A DNA stretch of 54,642 bases from Collinsella aerofaciens (GCF_015548375.1 NZ_JADMWW010000011.1:17558-72199); one strand, 5' to 3'; shown: positions 1-8,580, numbered from the stretch's first letter. Numbers and translations: made by a program. Notes: a model not told the origin generated them from the letters alone.

Positions 1-153
1 TTCCGCACGAGCTTCTCTGACATTTCCGCCCATTACCACGTGGAGGTCCCCGTCACGGAGATCGCCTACGCATACGACTACATCAATTCCCGGCATGCCC
101 CTCGCAGGCAGGCCACGCTGAACGACGGGTCCGCGGCCCGGCAGGAAGAATGA
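1..153 (+). CDS. LevR-type PTS activator, C-terminal fragment (runs off window start)
   Basis: The first 50 codons, open from base 1, encode the last residues of a PRD-containing, sigma-54-type PTS operon activator and end at TGA 151-153. The peptide matches the end of the complete LevR-like protein at 5330-8081: the first 100 or so bases are identical and the eight base differences I counted all lie in the last 60 bases of coding sequence. It directly precedes the PTS genes that such activators normally control. Only the tail of the last PRD (the part after its histidine-containing helix) is visible, so whether the rest of the gene is intact cannot be judged here. Confidence 0.8.
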   Translation, partial: FRTSFSDISAHYHVEVPVTEIAYAYDYINSRHAPRRQATLNDGSAARQEE

Positions 154-276
154 CGCGCCTCGGCACAGGCCATGCCGAAACGCGTCACGCAAGCAAAGGA
201 AGGAAGCCAACATCACATGAGCATCATCGCAGCACGCATCGACAACCGCCTGCTACACGGCATAGTGGCAACCCAG
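3..276 (+). repeat. Direct repeat, copy 1 (LevR end to IIB start)
   Basis: Bases 3-276 match 7931-8177. The shared unit contains the last 50 codons of LevR, the intergenic region and the first 20 codons of IIB. The two copies differ by substitutions (eight in the LevR tail, three in the first codons of IIB) and by 27 bases present only here (162-188, placement slightly ambiguous), which contain the sigma-54-like promoter. Confidence 0.9.
161..176 (+). promoter_or_regulatory. Candidate sigma-54 (-24/-12) promoter of the PTS operon
   Basis: The sequence CGGCACAGGCCATGCC has GG at 162-163 and GC at 174-175, separated by exactly 10 bases, as in the sigma-54 consensus TGGCACG-N4-TTGCA. The -24 half (GGCAC) is good; the -12 half (ATGC) is imperfect. 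Transcription would start near 187, about 30 bases before the IIB start codon. LevR-family activators act with sigma-54, so the location suits its proposed job. No rpoN gene is in this window. Confidence 0.55.
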
Positions 277-705
277 TGGGTACCCGAGTTCCGTCCGCAG
301 CGTCTCATGGTCATCGATGACATCGTCGCCAACGACCCGACCAAGAAGGCTGCCATGCGGATGGCAAAGCCCTCGGGAGTCGCCCTCTCCATTATCAACA
401 AGGAGACGGCTCTCGCGAACTATCGGGCGGGCAAGTACGACGACCACACGGTCTTCATCGTGGCGCGAGACCCCCAGACCATCCTCGACGTCATACAGAC
501 GGGCCAGGTTGTTCCCACACTCGTGGTCGGAGGCACAGTCTTTCCCGAAGAGGGGTCAGACGCCGTCCAGGTGAGCAGTCGCGCCTACGTCACCAAAGAC
601 GAGCTGCCCGCATATCGAGCGATTGCTGGCACCGGCTGCGATATCACCGTTCGCTATGTGCCGGCCGACAAGCCCGTAGAGCTCTCCAGCATCATCACGC
701 TTTAG
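217..705 (+). CDS. levE: PTS mannose/fructose/sorbose-family component IIB
   Basis: This is a cytoplasmic phosphocarrier of about 162 residues that passes phosphate from IIA to the incoming sugar. The N-terminal motif RIDNRLLHG is the signature of the sorbose/mannose IIB family, with the phosphorylated histidine about 14 residues in. I chose ATG 217 over an upstream ATG at 172 because AAGGAAGG lies just upstream of it and because the family starts with this residue pattern; the 172 start would also fall inside the promoter. It is the first gene of a five-gene operon, followed by IIC after 15 bases. The symbol levE is by analogy with the Bacillus levDEFG order; the sugar is inferred from the GH32 gene downstream. 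Confidence 0.9.
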   Translation: MSIIAARIDNRLLHGIVATQWVPEFRPQRLMVIDDIVANDPTKKAAMRMAKPSGVALSIINKETALANYRAGKYDDHTVFIVARDPQTILDVIQTGQVVPTLVVGGTVFPEEGSDAVQVSSRAYVTKDELPAYRAIAGTGCDITVRYVPADKPVELSSIITL

Positions 706-720
706 CAAGGGAGTGAACTT

Positions 721-1494
721 ATGACACCATCCATCATCCAGATAGCCGTCGTTACACTCATCGCCTTCATCTACGGAGCCGAGAAGAACGCGGGACAAAT
801 TCTCACGAACATGTCCGTCACGCCAGCATGGTTCGTCGGACTTGCGCTCGGCGACCCCGTAACCGGCCTCGCCGTCGGCGCCATCGTCCAACTCATGAGC
901 CTGGGCGTGGCGGCCATGGGAGGAGCCTCCGTCCCCGACTATCCCACTGCCGCCATCATTGGCGCCGTCGTTGCCATCACCTCGGGTCAGGAGGCGAGCG
1001 TCGGCGTTGCCGCCGGAATCGCAGTCGGCATGCTCGGCCTTCAGCTCGACGTCATCGCCAAGACGGCAAACGGCTTCCTCGGGCGTGCCTCGCAGCGCTT
1101 TGCCGAAGAGGGCAAGTACTCGCAGATGAAGAGCGTACTTTTCCTCGGTCCGGTCTTCTATGGCCTTACGGCGGCCATCCCCACGTTTGCCGTACTGCTC
1201 TTTGGCGCCGATGCCGTCAACGCTTTCCTCTCCGTCATGCCCTCCTGGTTCACGACCGGCCTCTCCATCGCCGCCGGTATCCTCCCCGTCGTCGGCCTTG
1301 CGATGCTTCTGTCCTTCATGCCAATGAAGAAGTTCATCGCCTACGCCATCGTTGGCTTCGTTCTGGCCGCCTACCTGCAGATAAGCATTCTCCCCATCGC
1401 CCTGCTCGGTGCCGCCGCGGCCATCGAGTACTACAAGTCGCACAGCAATCCGTCCGTAAACGCCCTCGACGCTGGAGGTCTGGAAGATGAGTAA
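721..1494 (+). CDS. levF: PTS mannose/fructose/sorbose-family component IIC
   Basis: An integral membrane protein of 257 residues, one of the two permease subunits of a mannose-family PTS. It is almost entirely hydrophobic, with successive Gly/Ala-rich helices and the family-typical stretch around GDPVTGLAVGAIVQL (about residues 43-57). Length is normal for the family (about 250-270). It is preceded by a purine-rich AAGGGAG ribosome site. Its end overlaps the start of IID by 8 bases, which suggests coupled translation of the two membrane partners. Function as a sugar channel subunit is family knowledge; substrate specificity cannot be read from the sequence. Confidence 0.9.
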   Translation: MTPSIIQIAVVTLIAFIYGAEKNAGQILTNMSVTPAWFVGLALGDPVTGLAVGAIVQLMSLGVAAMGGASVPDYPTAAIIGAVVAITSGQEASVGVAAGIAVGMLGLQLDVIAKTANGFLGRASQRFAEEGKYSQMKSVLFLGPVFYGLTAAIPTFAVLLFGADAVNAFLSVMPSWFTTGLSIAAGILPVVGLAMLLSFMPMKKFIAYAIVGFVLAAYLQISILPIALLGAAAAIEYYKSHSNPSVNALDAGGLEDE

Positions 1495-2347
1495 CGAAGT
1501 TAACGCCACCAAGGCAAACGAAGCGCCAACCTGCCTGGCAGACGGAACGTACCAGCCAGTCCTCACCGTTTCCGATCTCGACCGTTGCGGCCGCCGCTGG
1601 ATGCTCGGCGCGTCCATCTATAACTATGAGTCCCAGTGTGCCCCGGCGGTCATGTTCGCAACCGAACCCGCCCTGCGCAAGATCTATGCAGGAGACGAGG
1701 AGGGCTACCGCAGGTCACTTCTGAGCACCTATCGCTATTACAATGCGACTCCCCAGGTAAGCGGCCTGCTCCTCGGCGCCGGCCTAGCCTTGGAGGACAA
1801 GGGGCACAATGACGCCATCGACGCGGTCCAAGACCTTAAGATTGGCCTCATGGGCTCCCTCTCAGGAGTCGGCGACACGATCTTCGCCATCCTCATTCCC
1901 ACCATCTTCGGCTCCATCGCCGCCTACATGGGACAGGCGGGAAACCCCGTCGGCGTGCTTCTCTGGCTTGCCGTCGCCATCGCCATCTTCGTATGGAAGC
2001 TCTTTGACTGGCGCATAGGCTATAAGTTCGGCGACAAGCTCTTCACGACCCTTGCCGAGAAGATGTCCGTTTTCACCGAGTCGACGTCGGCACTTGGCAT
2101 GATGGTCGTCGGTGCGCTCATCCCCACCGTCATCAAGGTCTCGTGTGGTCTCACGTTCACCATGGGTGAAGTTACGCTCGACGTCCAGACGGGCATCCTC
2201 GACCAAATCATGGTCGGCATGCTGCCCGTAATAGCCACAGCCATCGTCTACGCCCTCGTCAAGCGCAAGGTCAGCATCAACAAGATTGTCCTCGGCATCC
2301 TCATCATCTCGTGGGTGTGCGCGGCTTTCGGCATTCTTGCTGCCTAG
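1487..2347 (+). CDS. levG: PTS mannose/fructose/sorbose-family component IID
   Basis: A 286-residue IID subunit, the second membrane half of the mannose-type permease. The N-terminal part (about residues 30-130) is hydrophilic and carries the family pattern WMLGASIYNYESQ. This is followed by GLMGSLSGVGDTIF near residue 125, a IID hallmark, and then several membrane helices to the C terminus. Translation starts inside the end of the IIC gene (8-base overlap). IIC and IID form one complex in known systems, in agreement with this coupling. The next gene, IIA, begins 33 bases after the stop. Confidence 0.9.
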   Translation: MSNEVNATKANEAPTCLADGTYQPVLTVSDLDRCGRRWMLGASIYNYESQCAPAVMFATEPALRKIYAGDEEGYRRSLLSTYRYYNATPQVSGLLLGAGLALEDKGHNDAIDAVQDLKIGLMGSLSGVGDTIFAILIPTIFGSIAAYMGQAGNPVGVLLWLAVAIAIFVWKLFDWRIGYKFGDKLFTTLAEKMSVFTESTSALGMMVVGALIPTVIKVSCGLTFTMGEVTLDVQTGILDQIMVGMLPVIATAIVYALVKRKVSINKIVLGILIISWVCAAFGILAA

Positions 2348-2380
2348 CCTAGGGCTAGACCAACCCACAAAGGACGCATT

Positions 2381-2785
2381 ATGAGGCACATCATCATTGC
2401 ATCGCACTACGGCCTGGCAGCCGGACTCGGAGACACGCTCAAGGCCATCATAGGACCGGGGCACGACATCAGGGTTGTCTGCGCGTTTACAGACGAAACC
2501 CCGCTCGAGGAGAAGCTCGCCAGCGCATTCGAGGGCATCGCCGAAGATGACGAGACCCTCGTTCTCACCGACATCCTTCAGGGCAGCGTAAACCAGCTCG
2601 TAGCCTGCTCGGCTCCGCGAGGCGCGTTCATAGTGACCGGCGTAAACCTTCCCGTGGCCCTCGAGCTCTCGCTCCACGCCGGACAGCTTACTCCCGATGT
2701 GGTGAGGCATGTCGTCACCCAAGCCAAAGAGCAGCTCGTCTACCTCGGAGATCTGACTCCGGACGTTGACGAAGAAGACGAATAG
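2381..2785 (+). CDS. levD: PTS mannose/fructose-family component IIA
   Basis: A cytoplasmic 134-residue IIA domain protein that takes phosphate from HPr. The N terminus MRHIIIASHYGLAAG contains the family active-site histidine (residue 9). The region LVLTDILQGSVNQL near residue 65 matches the mannose IIA fold, which usually reads DLxGGSP at this place. Here IIA is a separate protein placed last among the PTS genes, after IIB, IIC and IID. The C terminus is very acidic (DVDEEDE). It is followed by the GH32 gene after 29 bases with a strong AAGGAGG site, so all five genes are probably co-transcribed. Confidence 0.9.
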   Translation: MRHIIIASHYGLAAGLGDTLKAIIGPGHDIRVVCAFTDETPLEEKLASAFEGIAEDDETLVLTDILQGSVNQLVACSAPRGAFIVTGVNLPVALELSLHAGQLTPDVVRHVVTQAKEQLVYLGDLTPDVDEEDE

Positions 2786-2814
2786 GAAAGACGCGACAGT
2801 AAGGAGGACGAGAC

Positions 2815-4251
2815 ATGCGCAAAGTCCCGACCAATAACCAGCACCTGTTCTACCAACCGAAGGACGTGTGGGTGGGAGACGTCATGCCCTTCGGCAAGGA
2901 CGGCACGTTCTATCTATACCACCAGCGTGACACGCGCGACCCCGCTCCGCTTGCCGAAGGACAGCCCTTTGGGTGGTCGCTCGCGACCACCCAGGACTTC
3001 GTGACGTACCAGGAACACGGAACGGCGATCCCCCACGGCGGAGAAGACGACCAAGACCAGTTCATCTACGCCGGAACCGTCTACGAGGCAAAAGGGGAGG
3101 TACGCGCTTTCTATACCGGGTTCAACCGCAACTACCTGCGAGAAGGCAAAACGTCCCAGGTGCTCATGCAGGCGAAGGCCTGCTCGGATGATTATGCGAC
3201 GTGGAAAAAGACGGGTGTTGCAGCAGAGCTCACGCCTCAGCCAGGATACGATGGGCGCAACTGGCGCGACCCTTTCGTAATATGGGATGACGACCGGAAG
3301 GAATACCTCCTCGTACTGGGCACGCGTAAGGGAGACGACCCCTCCAAAACCCTCCAAACTGGCAGGCTCGTTCACTTTACGTCGAAGGACCTCGAGCACT
3401 GGCAGTTCAAGGGCGACTTTTGGGCCCCCGGCCTCTACACCATGTTCGAAATGCCAGACATTTTCAAAATTGGCGATTGGTGGTACCTGGTCTACTCTGA
3501 GTACAGCGACGAGAACAAGATCGTCTACCGCATGAGCCGCGATCTCTACGGTCCGTGGGAGAAGCCGAGAGATGACGCCTTCGACGGGAGGGCGTATTAC
3601 GCCGGACGGACCGCCTTCGACGGATCGCGCAGGATTCTGTCCGGCTGGGTCCCCACGCGCGAGAACGACGATGACCGGGCCAACTGGCTTTGGGGTGGCT
3701 CGTTTATGCCCCATGAGGTGTACCAGCGCCCCAATGGCACCCTCGGCGTTCGCCCTCCCCAAAGCATAAGGGATGCGTTCGAGTGCCCTGATGCCGTCCC
3801 GGATATCGAGCTTCGCGGAGACCACGAACGAACGGAGTGCGTAATCACCGAAAACGCAGGCGAGATCTTCTGCTTCGAGGCAGACGTGACGTTCAGGGAC
3901 GCTTGCGGCTTCTCAATTCGAGCCTACAAGAATCTCGAGACCGACGAGTCGTACGAATACCGCTTCGACCTCGACGCGAATCGGCTCTCGTTCGACAAGA
4001 GTCCCTGTTACAAGTGGTTCCGCGTAATGGATAAGGGGCTTTGGAGGCCAGTCTGGCTCGAGTCCGGGCGTTCTTACCACCTGCAGCTCATCGTTGACGA
4101 CAACATCCTCGTCCTCTACCTCGACGGTACCGCACTCACGACACGCGTCTGCGAGAAGTTCGGCCACTCGCTTGCTGTTACGGTAACGAATGGCGAACTC
4201 AAACTGTCCAACATAGCCTTGGCGAAGGGGCTGCGCGAACAGGAAAAGTAA
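2815..4251 (+). CDS. Cytoplasmic glycoside hydrolase family 32 (beta-fructosidase-like)
   Basis: A 478-residue GH32 enzyme, expected to cleave fructose from fructosides. The catalytic triad can be placed: nucleophile Asp22 in WVGDVMPF (replacing the usual WMNDPNG), transition-state Asp152 in NWRDPF, and acid/base Glu212 in FEMPD. A five-bladed propeller domain covers roughly residues 1-310; the rest is a beta-sandwich-like C-terminal domain with the usual GH32 LRG/ITENAGEIF pattern. There is no signal peptide, so it should act inside the cell, on sugar imported and phosphorylated by the preceding PTS. The altered nucleophile motif suggests a subfamily other than classic invertases and levanases. 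It is the last gene of the operon; the exact fructoside is unknown. Confidence 0.85.
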   Translation: MRKVPTNNQHLFYQPKDVWVGDVMPFGKDGTFYLYHQRDTRDPAPLAEGQPFGWSLATTQDFVTYQEHGTAIPHGGEDDQDQFIYAGTVYEAKGEVRAFYTGFNRNYLREGKTSQVLMQAKACSDDYATWKKTGVAAELTPQPGYDGRNWRDPFVIWDDDRKEYLLVLGTRKGDDPSKTLQTGRLVHFTSKDLEHWQFKGDFWAPGLYTMFEMPDIFKIGDWWYLVYSEYSDENKIVYRMSRDLYGPWEKPRDDAFDGRAYYAGRTAFDGSRRILSGWVPTRENDDDRANWLWGGSFMPHEVYQRPNGTLGVRPPQSIRDAFECPDAVPDIELRGDHERTECVITENAGEIFCFEADVTFRDACGFSIRAYKNLETDESYEYRFDLDANRLSFDKSPCYKWFRVMDKGLWRPVWLESGRSYHLQLIVDDNILVLYLDGTALTTRVCEKFGHSLAVTVTNGELKLSNIALAKGLREQEK

Positions 4252-4301
4252 GCCAGTGAACCTCGTCGCCACAGCGACTCCCCCAGCAAAACATGCGAAC
4301 A

Positions 4302-4335
4302 ACGGGTCCGGCCGCATTTCGGCGACCGGACCCGT
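4302..4335 (+). terminator. Inverted repeat after the PTS/GH32 operon
   Basis: Arms ACGGGTCCGG (4302-4311) and CCGGACCCGT (4326-4335) form a perfect 10-bp stem 50 bases after the GH32 stop. There is no T-run on either side, so it is a weak candidate for an intrinsic terminator; it could serve either the plus-strand operon or the relic minus-strand dap genes. Confidence 0.45.
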
Positions 4336-4397
4336 CCTGCGCCCTGATGGCACATGGCCCCAGGCTGCCGACAGCAAGGCGGCCTTAGGGGCCTCGC

Positions 4398-4560
4398 TTA
4401 CAGGTTGCGGAGCGCGTCGACGAGGGGGCCTTGTCCTCGGCGACTCGTTGGCCTGCTTGATGACCTTCGCGGACACGCCGGTCACCACGGCACCGGCCGG
4501 CACGTCCTCCACGCATACGGCACCGGTGGCCACCGTGGCGCCCTTGCCCACGCGAACATG
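4398..4560 (-). pseudogene. dapD/dapH (tetrahydrodipicolinate N-acyltransferase) 3' relic
   Basis: On the minus strand a short frame reads GKGATVATGAVCVEDVPAG followed by AVVTGVSAKVIKQANE, the left-handed beta-helix C terminus typical of tetrahydrodipicolinate N-acetyl/succinyl-transferases. After one frame change it ends LVDALRNL and a stop at 4398-4400. Only about 50 codons remain, with no start. It follows directly on a truncated dapA piece, so the intervening dapB and the first part of dapD appear to have been lost. This is a remnant of the meso-diaminopimelate/lysine pathway, not a working gene. Confidence 0.65.
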
Positions 4561-5049
4561 CGCATGATGTTGGGGTGGGCGGCCAGACGCTCCACGTTGG
4601 CCGCGCTGATGCTGCAGCCGGTGCGCCCGGGGATGTTGTAGATGATGCAGGGGATGTCCACCGCGCTGGCCGTGTGAACGAGGCACTGGTAGATGTCCTC
4701 CTCGTTGGACTTGTTGCAGTACGGCGAGATGATGAGCGGGGCGTCGGCGTTCAGCTTCTAGTACGTGAGGCTCTTGCGCGCCTGCGTGGCCGTGCAGTTG
4801 GAGCCCGAACCGGCGATGGCCGGCACGTGCCCGGCCACGTGCTCCACGACTAACTTGACGACCTCGTTGTTTTCCTCGTCGGTCATCGTGGCTGACTTGC
4901 CGGTGGTGCCCAGTGTGAGGATGGCGTCGGTGCCGCTCTCGATCTGGAGTTCGAGCAGCATCTCGAGCTGGGCAAAGTTGACGGAGCCGTCCTCGTCGAA
5001 TGGCGTGACGAGCGCGATTATGGAACCCTCGAGCTTGCGGACGTCCATG
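4561..5049 (-). pseudogene. dapA (4-hydroxy-tetrahydrodipicolinate synthase) relic
   Basis: The minus-strand frame starting ATG 5049 reads MDVRKLEGSIIALVTPFDED, then ILTLGTTGKSATMTDEE, which is the DapA N terminus including the GTTG active-site loop, preceded by an AGGCAGGAA ribosome site. It is broken by an in-frame stop at 4758-4760 after QARKSLTY. The same frame then continues as LNADAPLIISPYCNKSNEE and IIYNIPGRTG, also clear DapA sequence, up to about 4565, where it joins the dapD relic. The stop, a small deletion beside it (the expected region after SLTY is shortened) and the missing C-terminal half show that the gene is dead. The catalytic lysine region is absent. Confidence 0.75.
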
Positions 5050-5329
5050 GTTTCCTGCCTTTCCGAGCCGTCCGGGCGCGGGGCGTCCGCGCCAGCGGCA
5101 GAGTCGGTTCGAGCGATGTAGCCAGAGACGGAGCAAACGGCGAGGCGCTCGGCGGACAGCGCCGTTGCCGCTCGCTGTGTCGAGCGCAAGTGTCGAGAAG
5201 TCGCCATATGTCACTACAGATGTATCATGGAGTGCCGAAGTGCACGCGCCCGTGACGGAACGCGGGCGCCAACCCGTCCCGAGCACCACCCCGCCCGTAA
5301 GGTGTGGGACGAAAGGAGGACCAGCCGCA

Positions 5330-8081
5330 TGAACATCCCCGAGACACAGAAAGACCTGCTTGCCTACCTCGATCGCATCACGCGCGAGCTTGGCAGCACG
5401 CGGGGCGGGCGCATCCAGAACCGTCTCGACCACTTCACCACGGCATCTATAACCGACTCGCTCGCCATCTCGCGCAGCCTGGCAAGTCAGTATCTCAACG
5501 AGCTCGTGCGCGCTGGCCTCGTGGTGAAAGCAGGGGCGCGACCGGTGTGCTACTTCCACCGCCGCTCCCTCGAACGCTTCTTCCAGTCTCGCATTGAGCG
5601 TAGCACCTACCCTTCGGTCGAGCAGCTCTTCGCCACGCTCGGAAACGGCGAGCGACTCGACTTTGACCGCGCAATCGGTCACGAGCTGAGCCTTGCGCCC
5701 TGCATCAGCCAGCTCTGCGCCGCGCTCAAGTACCCGCCAGCTGGCCTGCCCATCCTGCTCTGTGGCGCTTCGGGAACCGGCAAGGGTCTACTCGCCGAAC
5801 TGCCCTCGAATACGGCAAGAACGTCGGCGTCCTGCAGCAGGAAGCCAAGCTTGTGAGCATCGACTGCTCGCATTACGCAGACGATGCCCGCGCGCTCACT
5901 CACGATCTGTGCGCAGATGGCGGGCCTGCAGATCGGGCGAGCGGCGGCATCGTTTATCTCAAGGACGTCGACACCCTCTCACCCGCTGCCCAGGACGCGC
6001 TCTTGGAGTGGGCCTCCGCACAGGCGGGCGCCATTGTGCCAGCCCCTGCTGCGCGCCTTATCTTTGCCACCTCAAACGAGGCAGACAGTACCGAGTGCCG
6101 CAGCCTCACGCGTCGCATCCCCATGTCCGCCCAGGTGCCGTCTCTGCGCGAGCGCACCCAGGAGGAGCGTGAGGAACTGACTCTCCACTTCCTCAAGGAG
6201 GAGGGCCGACGCATAGGACGCGACATCCTCATAAGTCGCGGAGCCTTCCGAGCCCTCGCCGGCACCAACTTCGAGGAGAACGTACGCGGCCTACGCGACT
6301 GCATCACCAACTGTTGCGCCGAGGCCTATCTAGACACGAAGGGTGACAGCCTGGAGATTCGCACCTACCAGCTTCCCTCCGCAATCCTTGCCGGCTCCGC
6401 ACTTGAGCGCAGCGAGAACGATATGCAGCTCATCGACACCACCCGGAGCATCCAAAGCCAGGCGGACGACCGCGCACGGCATGTACTCGACGCCATGCTG
6501 GAGCCATACGAGAGCTATCGCGAAGGCACGCTTGATGGGAGCGCGTGCAGCGCTCAGCTGGTGGAGCGAGCCCGCGACCTTGAGGACTACCTGGCGTTCG
6601 GGCAAAACCCGGGCCGCTCGAAGTCCGACGCATACGAGCAGATCGCCGACAGCGTCGTCACTTCCGTGAACGAACTCTACTCGATCGATTTGTCCCGAAA
6701 GAGCTCGCATCTAATCGCCCAGGGCATCTGCCTCCAGCTGTGGCCGCCCGCAAACCTCTCGCGTTGGAAGAGCTCCCATGCAAGCGAGCTTTCCGGCATG
6801 CGCGGCGTCGTGGCCCAGCGCAACCGCTTTGCCGTTACTGTCTGCGCCTGCATCGCTGATGAACTCAAGGCTACGCTCGGCATCGCGCTCGACGATCTCA
6901 CGTGTCTGCTCGTCCTTGCGCATGCGGCACTCGCACTCGACCCGTCTAAGCGTCGTCGGAGCGTCGGTATCGTCCTCAGTCATGGCTACTCGACCGCCAC
7001 GAGCATCGCCGACGCTGCCAATCGGATTCTTGACACGAGGGTCTTCGAGGCCATCGATATGCCCTACGACCAGAAGGTTACGGACGTCGCTGCTCCTCTT
7101 CAGCAAATCATCGACCGCTTCTCCTACGCAGACGAGGTCGTCATCCTCGTGGACATGGGATCGCTCCAGGATATTTATAAGAGTCTGGAATCCACCTCCG
7201 GCATGACACTCGGCATCATCAACAACGCCTCTACCGGCCTTGCGGTGGAGGTTGGCGCCGGACTTATCGCGGGTCGCTCCGTGCGAGAGGTTCTCGACGA
7301 TGCTGCGGCAGCTTGCACCTGTAATTATCACATCGTGGCGCGCAACGCCCGACCGGACGCGATTGTCTTCTGCTCCGAAGGCGGACTTGACGCAGCTGCG
7401 CGGATCCGCGATCTCGTGGCGCAGAGCCTGCCTGGCGAGTCCCCCGCGCGGCTTGTCGCCGTTGACTGGCGGCAGCTCGCCAATAACGGGTCTGAGGATG
7501 CCGCCTTCTCCCAGTACAACGTGCGCTCGGTCATCGGCACGGACAATCCGCACGCCGACGGAGTCCCGTTCATTTCGCTCGAGGAACTCATCGCCGGCGA
7601 AGGAACGGCCCAGATAGACCGCGCCTTCGCACGCTTGCTCGACGCTGACGGCTTGCGCACGTTCCACCAGAATCTCGTCAAGAACATGACCCTCAGGAAC
7701 GTGGTCGAGTCCATCACAATCCTTAACCCCAACAAGCTCTTCGGCGAAATCGAGAGTGCCGCGGAGCGGCTCCAGCAGCTCACCGGAGACGTGATTGGCG
7801 CTCGTGTGAGCATGGGGCTCTACGTGCACCTGTGTTGTCTCGTGGAGCGCCTCGTGACCAGAAGCCCCATCGAGAACTACGCAGACGAGCAGCGCTTCGC
7901 CAATGAACACAACGATTTCGTCGAGGCATGCCGCACGAGCTTCTCTGACATTTCCGCCCATTACCACGTGGAGGTCCCCGTCACGGAGATCGCCTACGCA
8001 TACGACTACATCAATTCCCGGCATACCCCGCGCAGGCAGGCCACGCTGAACGATGGGCCCGTGGCCCAGCAGGACGAGTGA
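5330..8081 (+). pseudogene. levR: LevR-type sigma-54 activator with PRD domains, frameshifted in the AAA+ domain
   Basis: Together the two frames encode about 917 residues. The start is ATG 5330 after GGACGAAAGGAGG. The N-terminal winged helix (ISRSLASQYLNELVRAGLV) binds DNA. The AAA+ domain has Walker A GASGTGKG at 5763-5786. About 25 bases later the frame shifts: ...LLAEL continues as LEYGKNVGVLQQEAKLVSID only in the frame open to 8081, so roughly one base is missing near 5805-5812. After the AAA+ domain come a PRD, a mannose-IIA-like domain (IVLSHGYSTA), a IIB-like linker and a second PRD (LYVHLCCLVERLV). I saw no GAFTGA sigma-54 contact loop between Walker A and the Walker-B-like region GGIVYLKDVDTL. 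It may be a pseudogene or a sequencing error; the downstream frame looks under selection. The presumed target operon behind it is gone. Confidence 0.8.
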
Positions 8082-8177
8082 CGCGCCTCGCAAGCAAAGG
8101 AAGGAAGCCAACATCACATGAGCATCATCGCCGCATGTATCGACAACCGCCTGCTACACGGCATAGTGGCAACCCAG
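7931..8177 (+). repeat. Direct repeat, copy 2 (LevR end to IIB stump)
   Basis: Second copy of the repeat at 3-276, 27 bases shorter. Similarity stops abruptly at about 8177, inside codon 20 of IIB, where unrelated sequence (the lysA relic on the other strand) begins. The offset between copies is 7928 bases up to the deletion point. Confidence 0.9.
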
Positions 8178-8240
8178 CGGATACTGGAGCGAACGGCGAG
8201 CCGCTCGTCGGCCGGGAAGCAGTCAAAGGTGGCAAAGTAG
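8118..8240 (+). pseudogene. Truncated second PTS IIB (levE-like) stump
   Basis: ATG 8118, with the same AAGGAAGG site as the intact IIB gene, opens a frame reading MSIIAACIDNRLLHGIVATQ, which equals the first 20 residues of the IIB at 217 apart from one change (Arg7 to Cys). After about 8177 the frame runs into antisense lysA sequence and stops at 8240, giving 40 residues. The active-site histidine is present but the fold is not. This is the only remnant of a second PTS operon expected behind the second LevR. Confidence 0.8.
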
Positions 8241-8475
8241 TCGCGCGGCTCCTCGGCGCAGCGGATGAGCTGGCCCGACCCGTCCGGACGCATCAGCACC
8301 TCGGCACGCTTGAGCCGGCCGTTGTAGTTGTAGCCCACCGAGAACCCGTGCGCGCCCGCATCGTGGATGACGAGCAAGTCGCCCTCCTCCACTTCGGGCG
8401 GGCGCCGGTCGATAGCGAGCTTGTCGTTGTTCTCGCACAGCGACCCCACCACGCCGTAGGTGTGCTCGGCAGCAC
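8180..8475 (-). pseudogene. lysA (diaminopimelate decarboxylase) 3' relic
   Basis: The minus strand reads VVGSLCENNDKLAIDRRPPE, then GDLLVIHDAGAHGFSVGYNY and NGRLKRAEVLM. These are the C-terminal motifs of DAP decarboxylase: the substrate-contacting C-E dipeptide and the DAGAHG-S-NYN pattern that contacts the cofactor. The 5' two-thirds of the gene is missing, and the upstream end (about 8475) changes frame. The 3' end is cut at the IIB stump. With the dapA and dapD pieces at 4398-5049 it makes up a lysine-pathway locus on the minus strand split by the LevR gene. Confidence 0.75.
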
Positions 8476-8580
8476 CGCTATGCGGAACGCCCCGCGATCT
8501 CGACCGAGAGCACGTCGGAGAACGGGATGTCTAATTGCTGGGGCCTGTCAGCTTGGGGCCTGCCGCCGCGGGTGTAGCCG

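Noticed and set aside
3913-5682. A 589-codon minus-strand open frame across the GH32 end, the dap relics and the start of LevR
   Set aside because: It joins antisense GH32, relic pieces and antisense LevR; only the short dapD part is meaningful.
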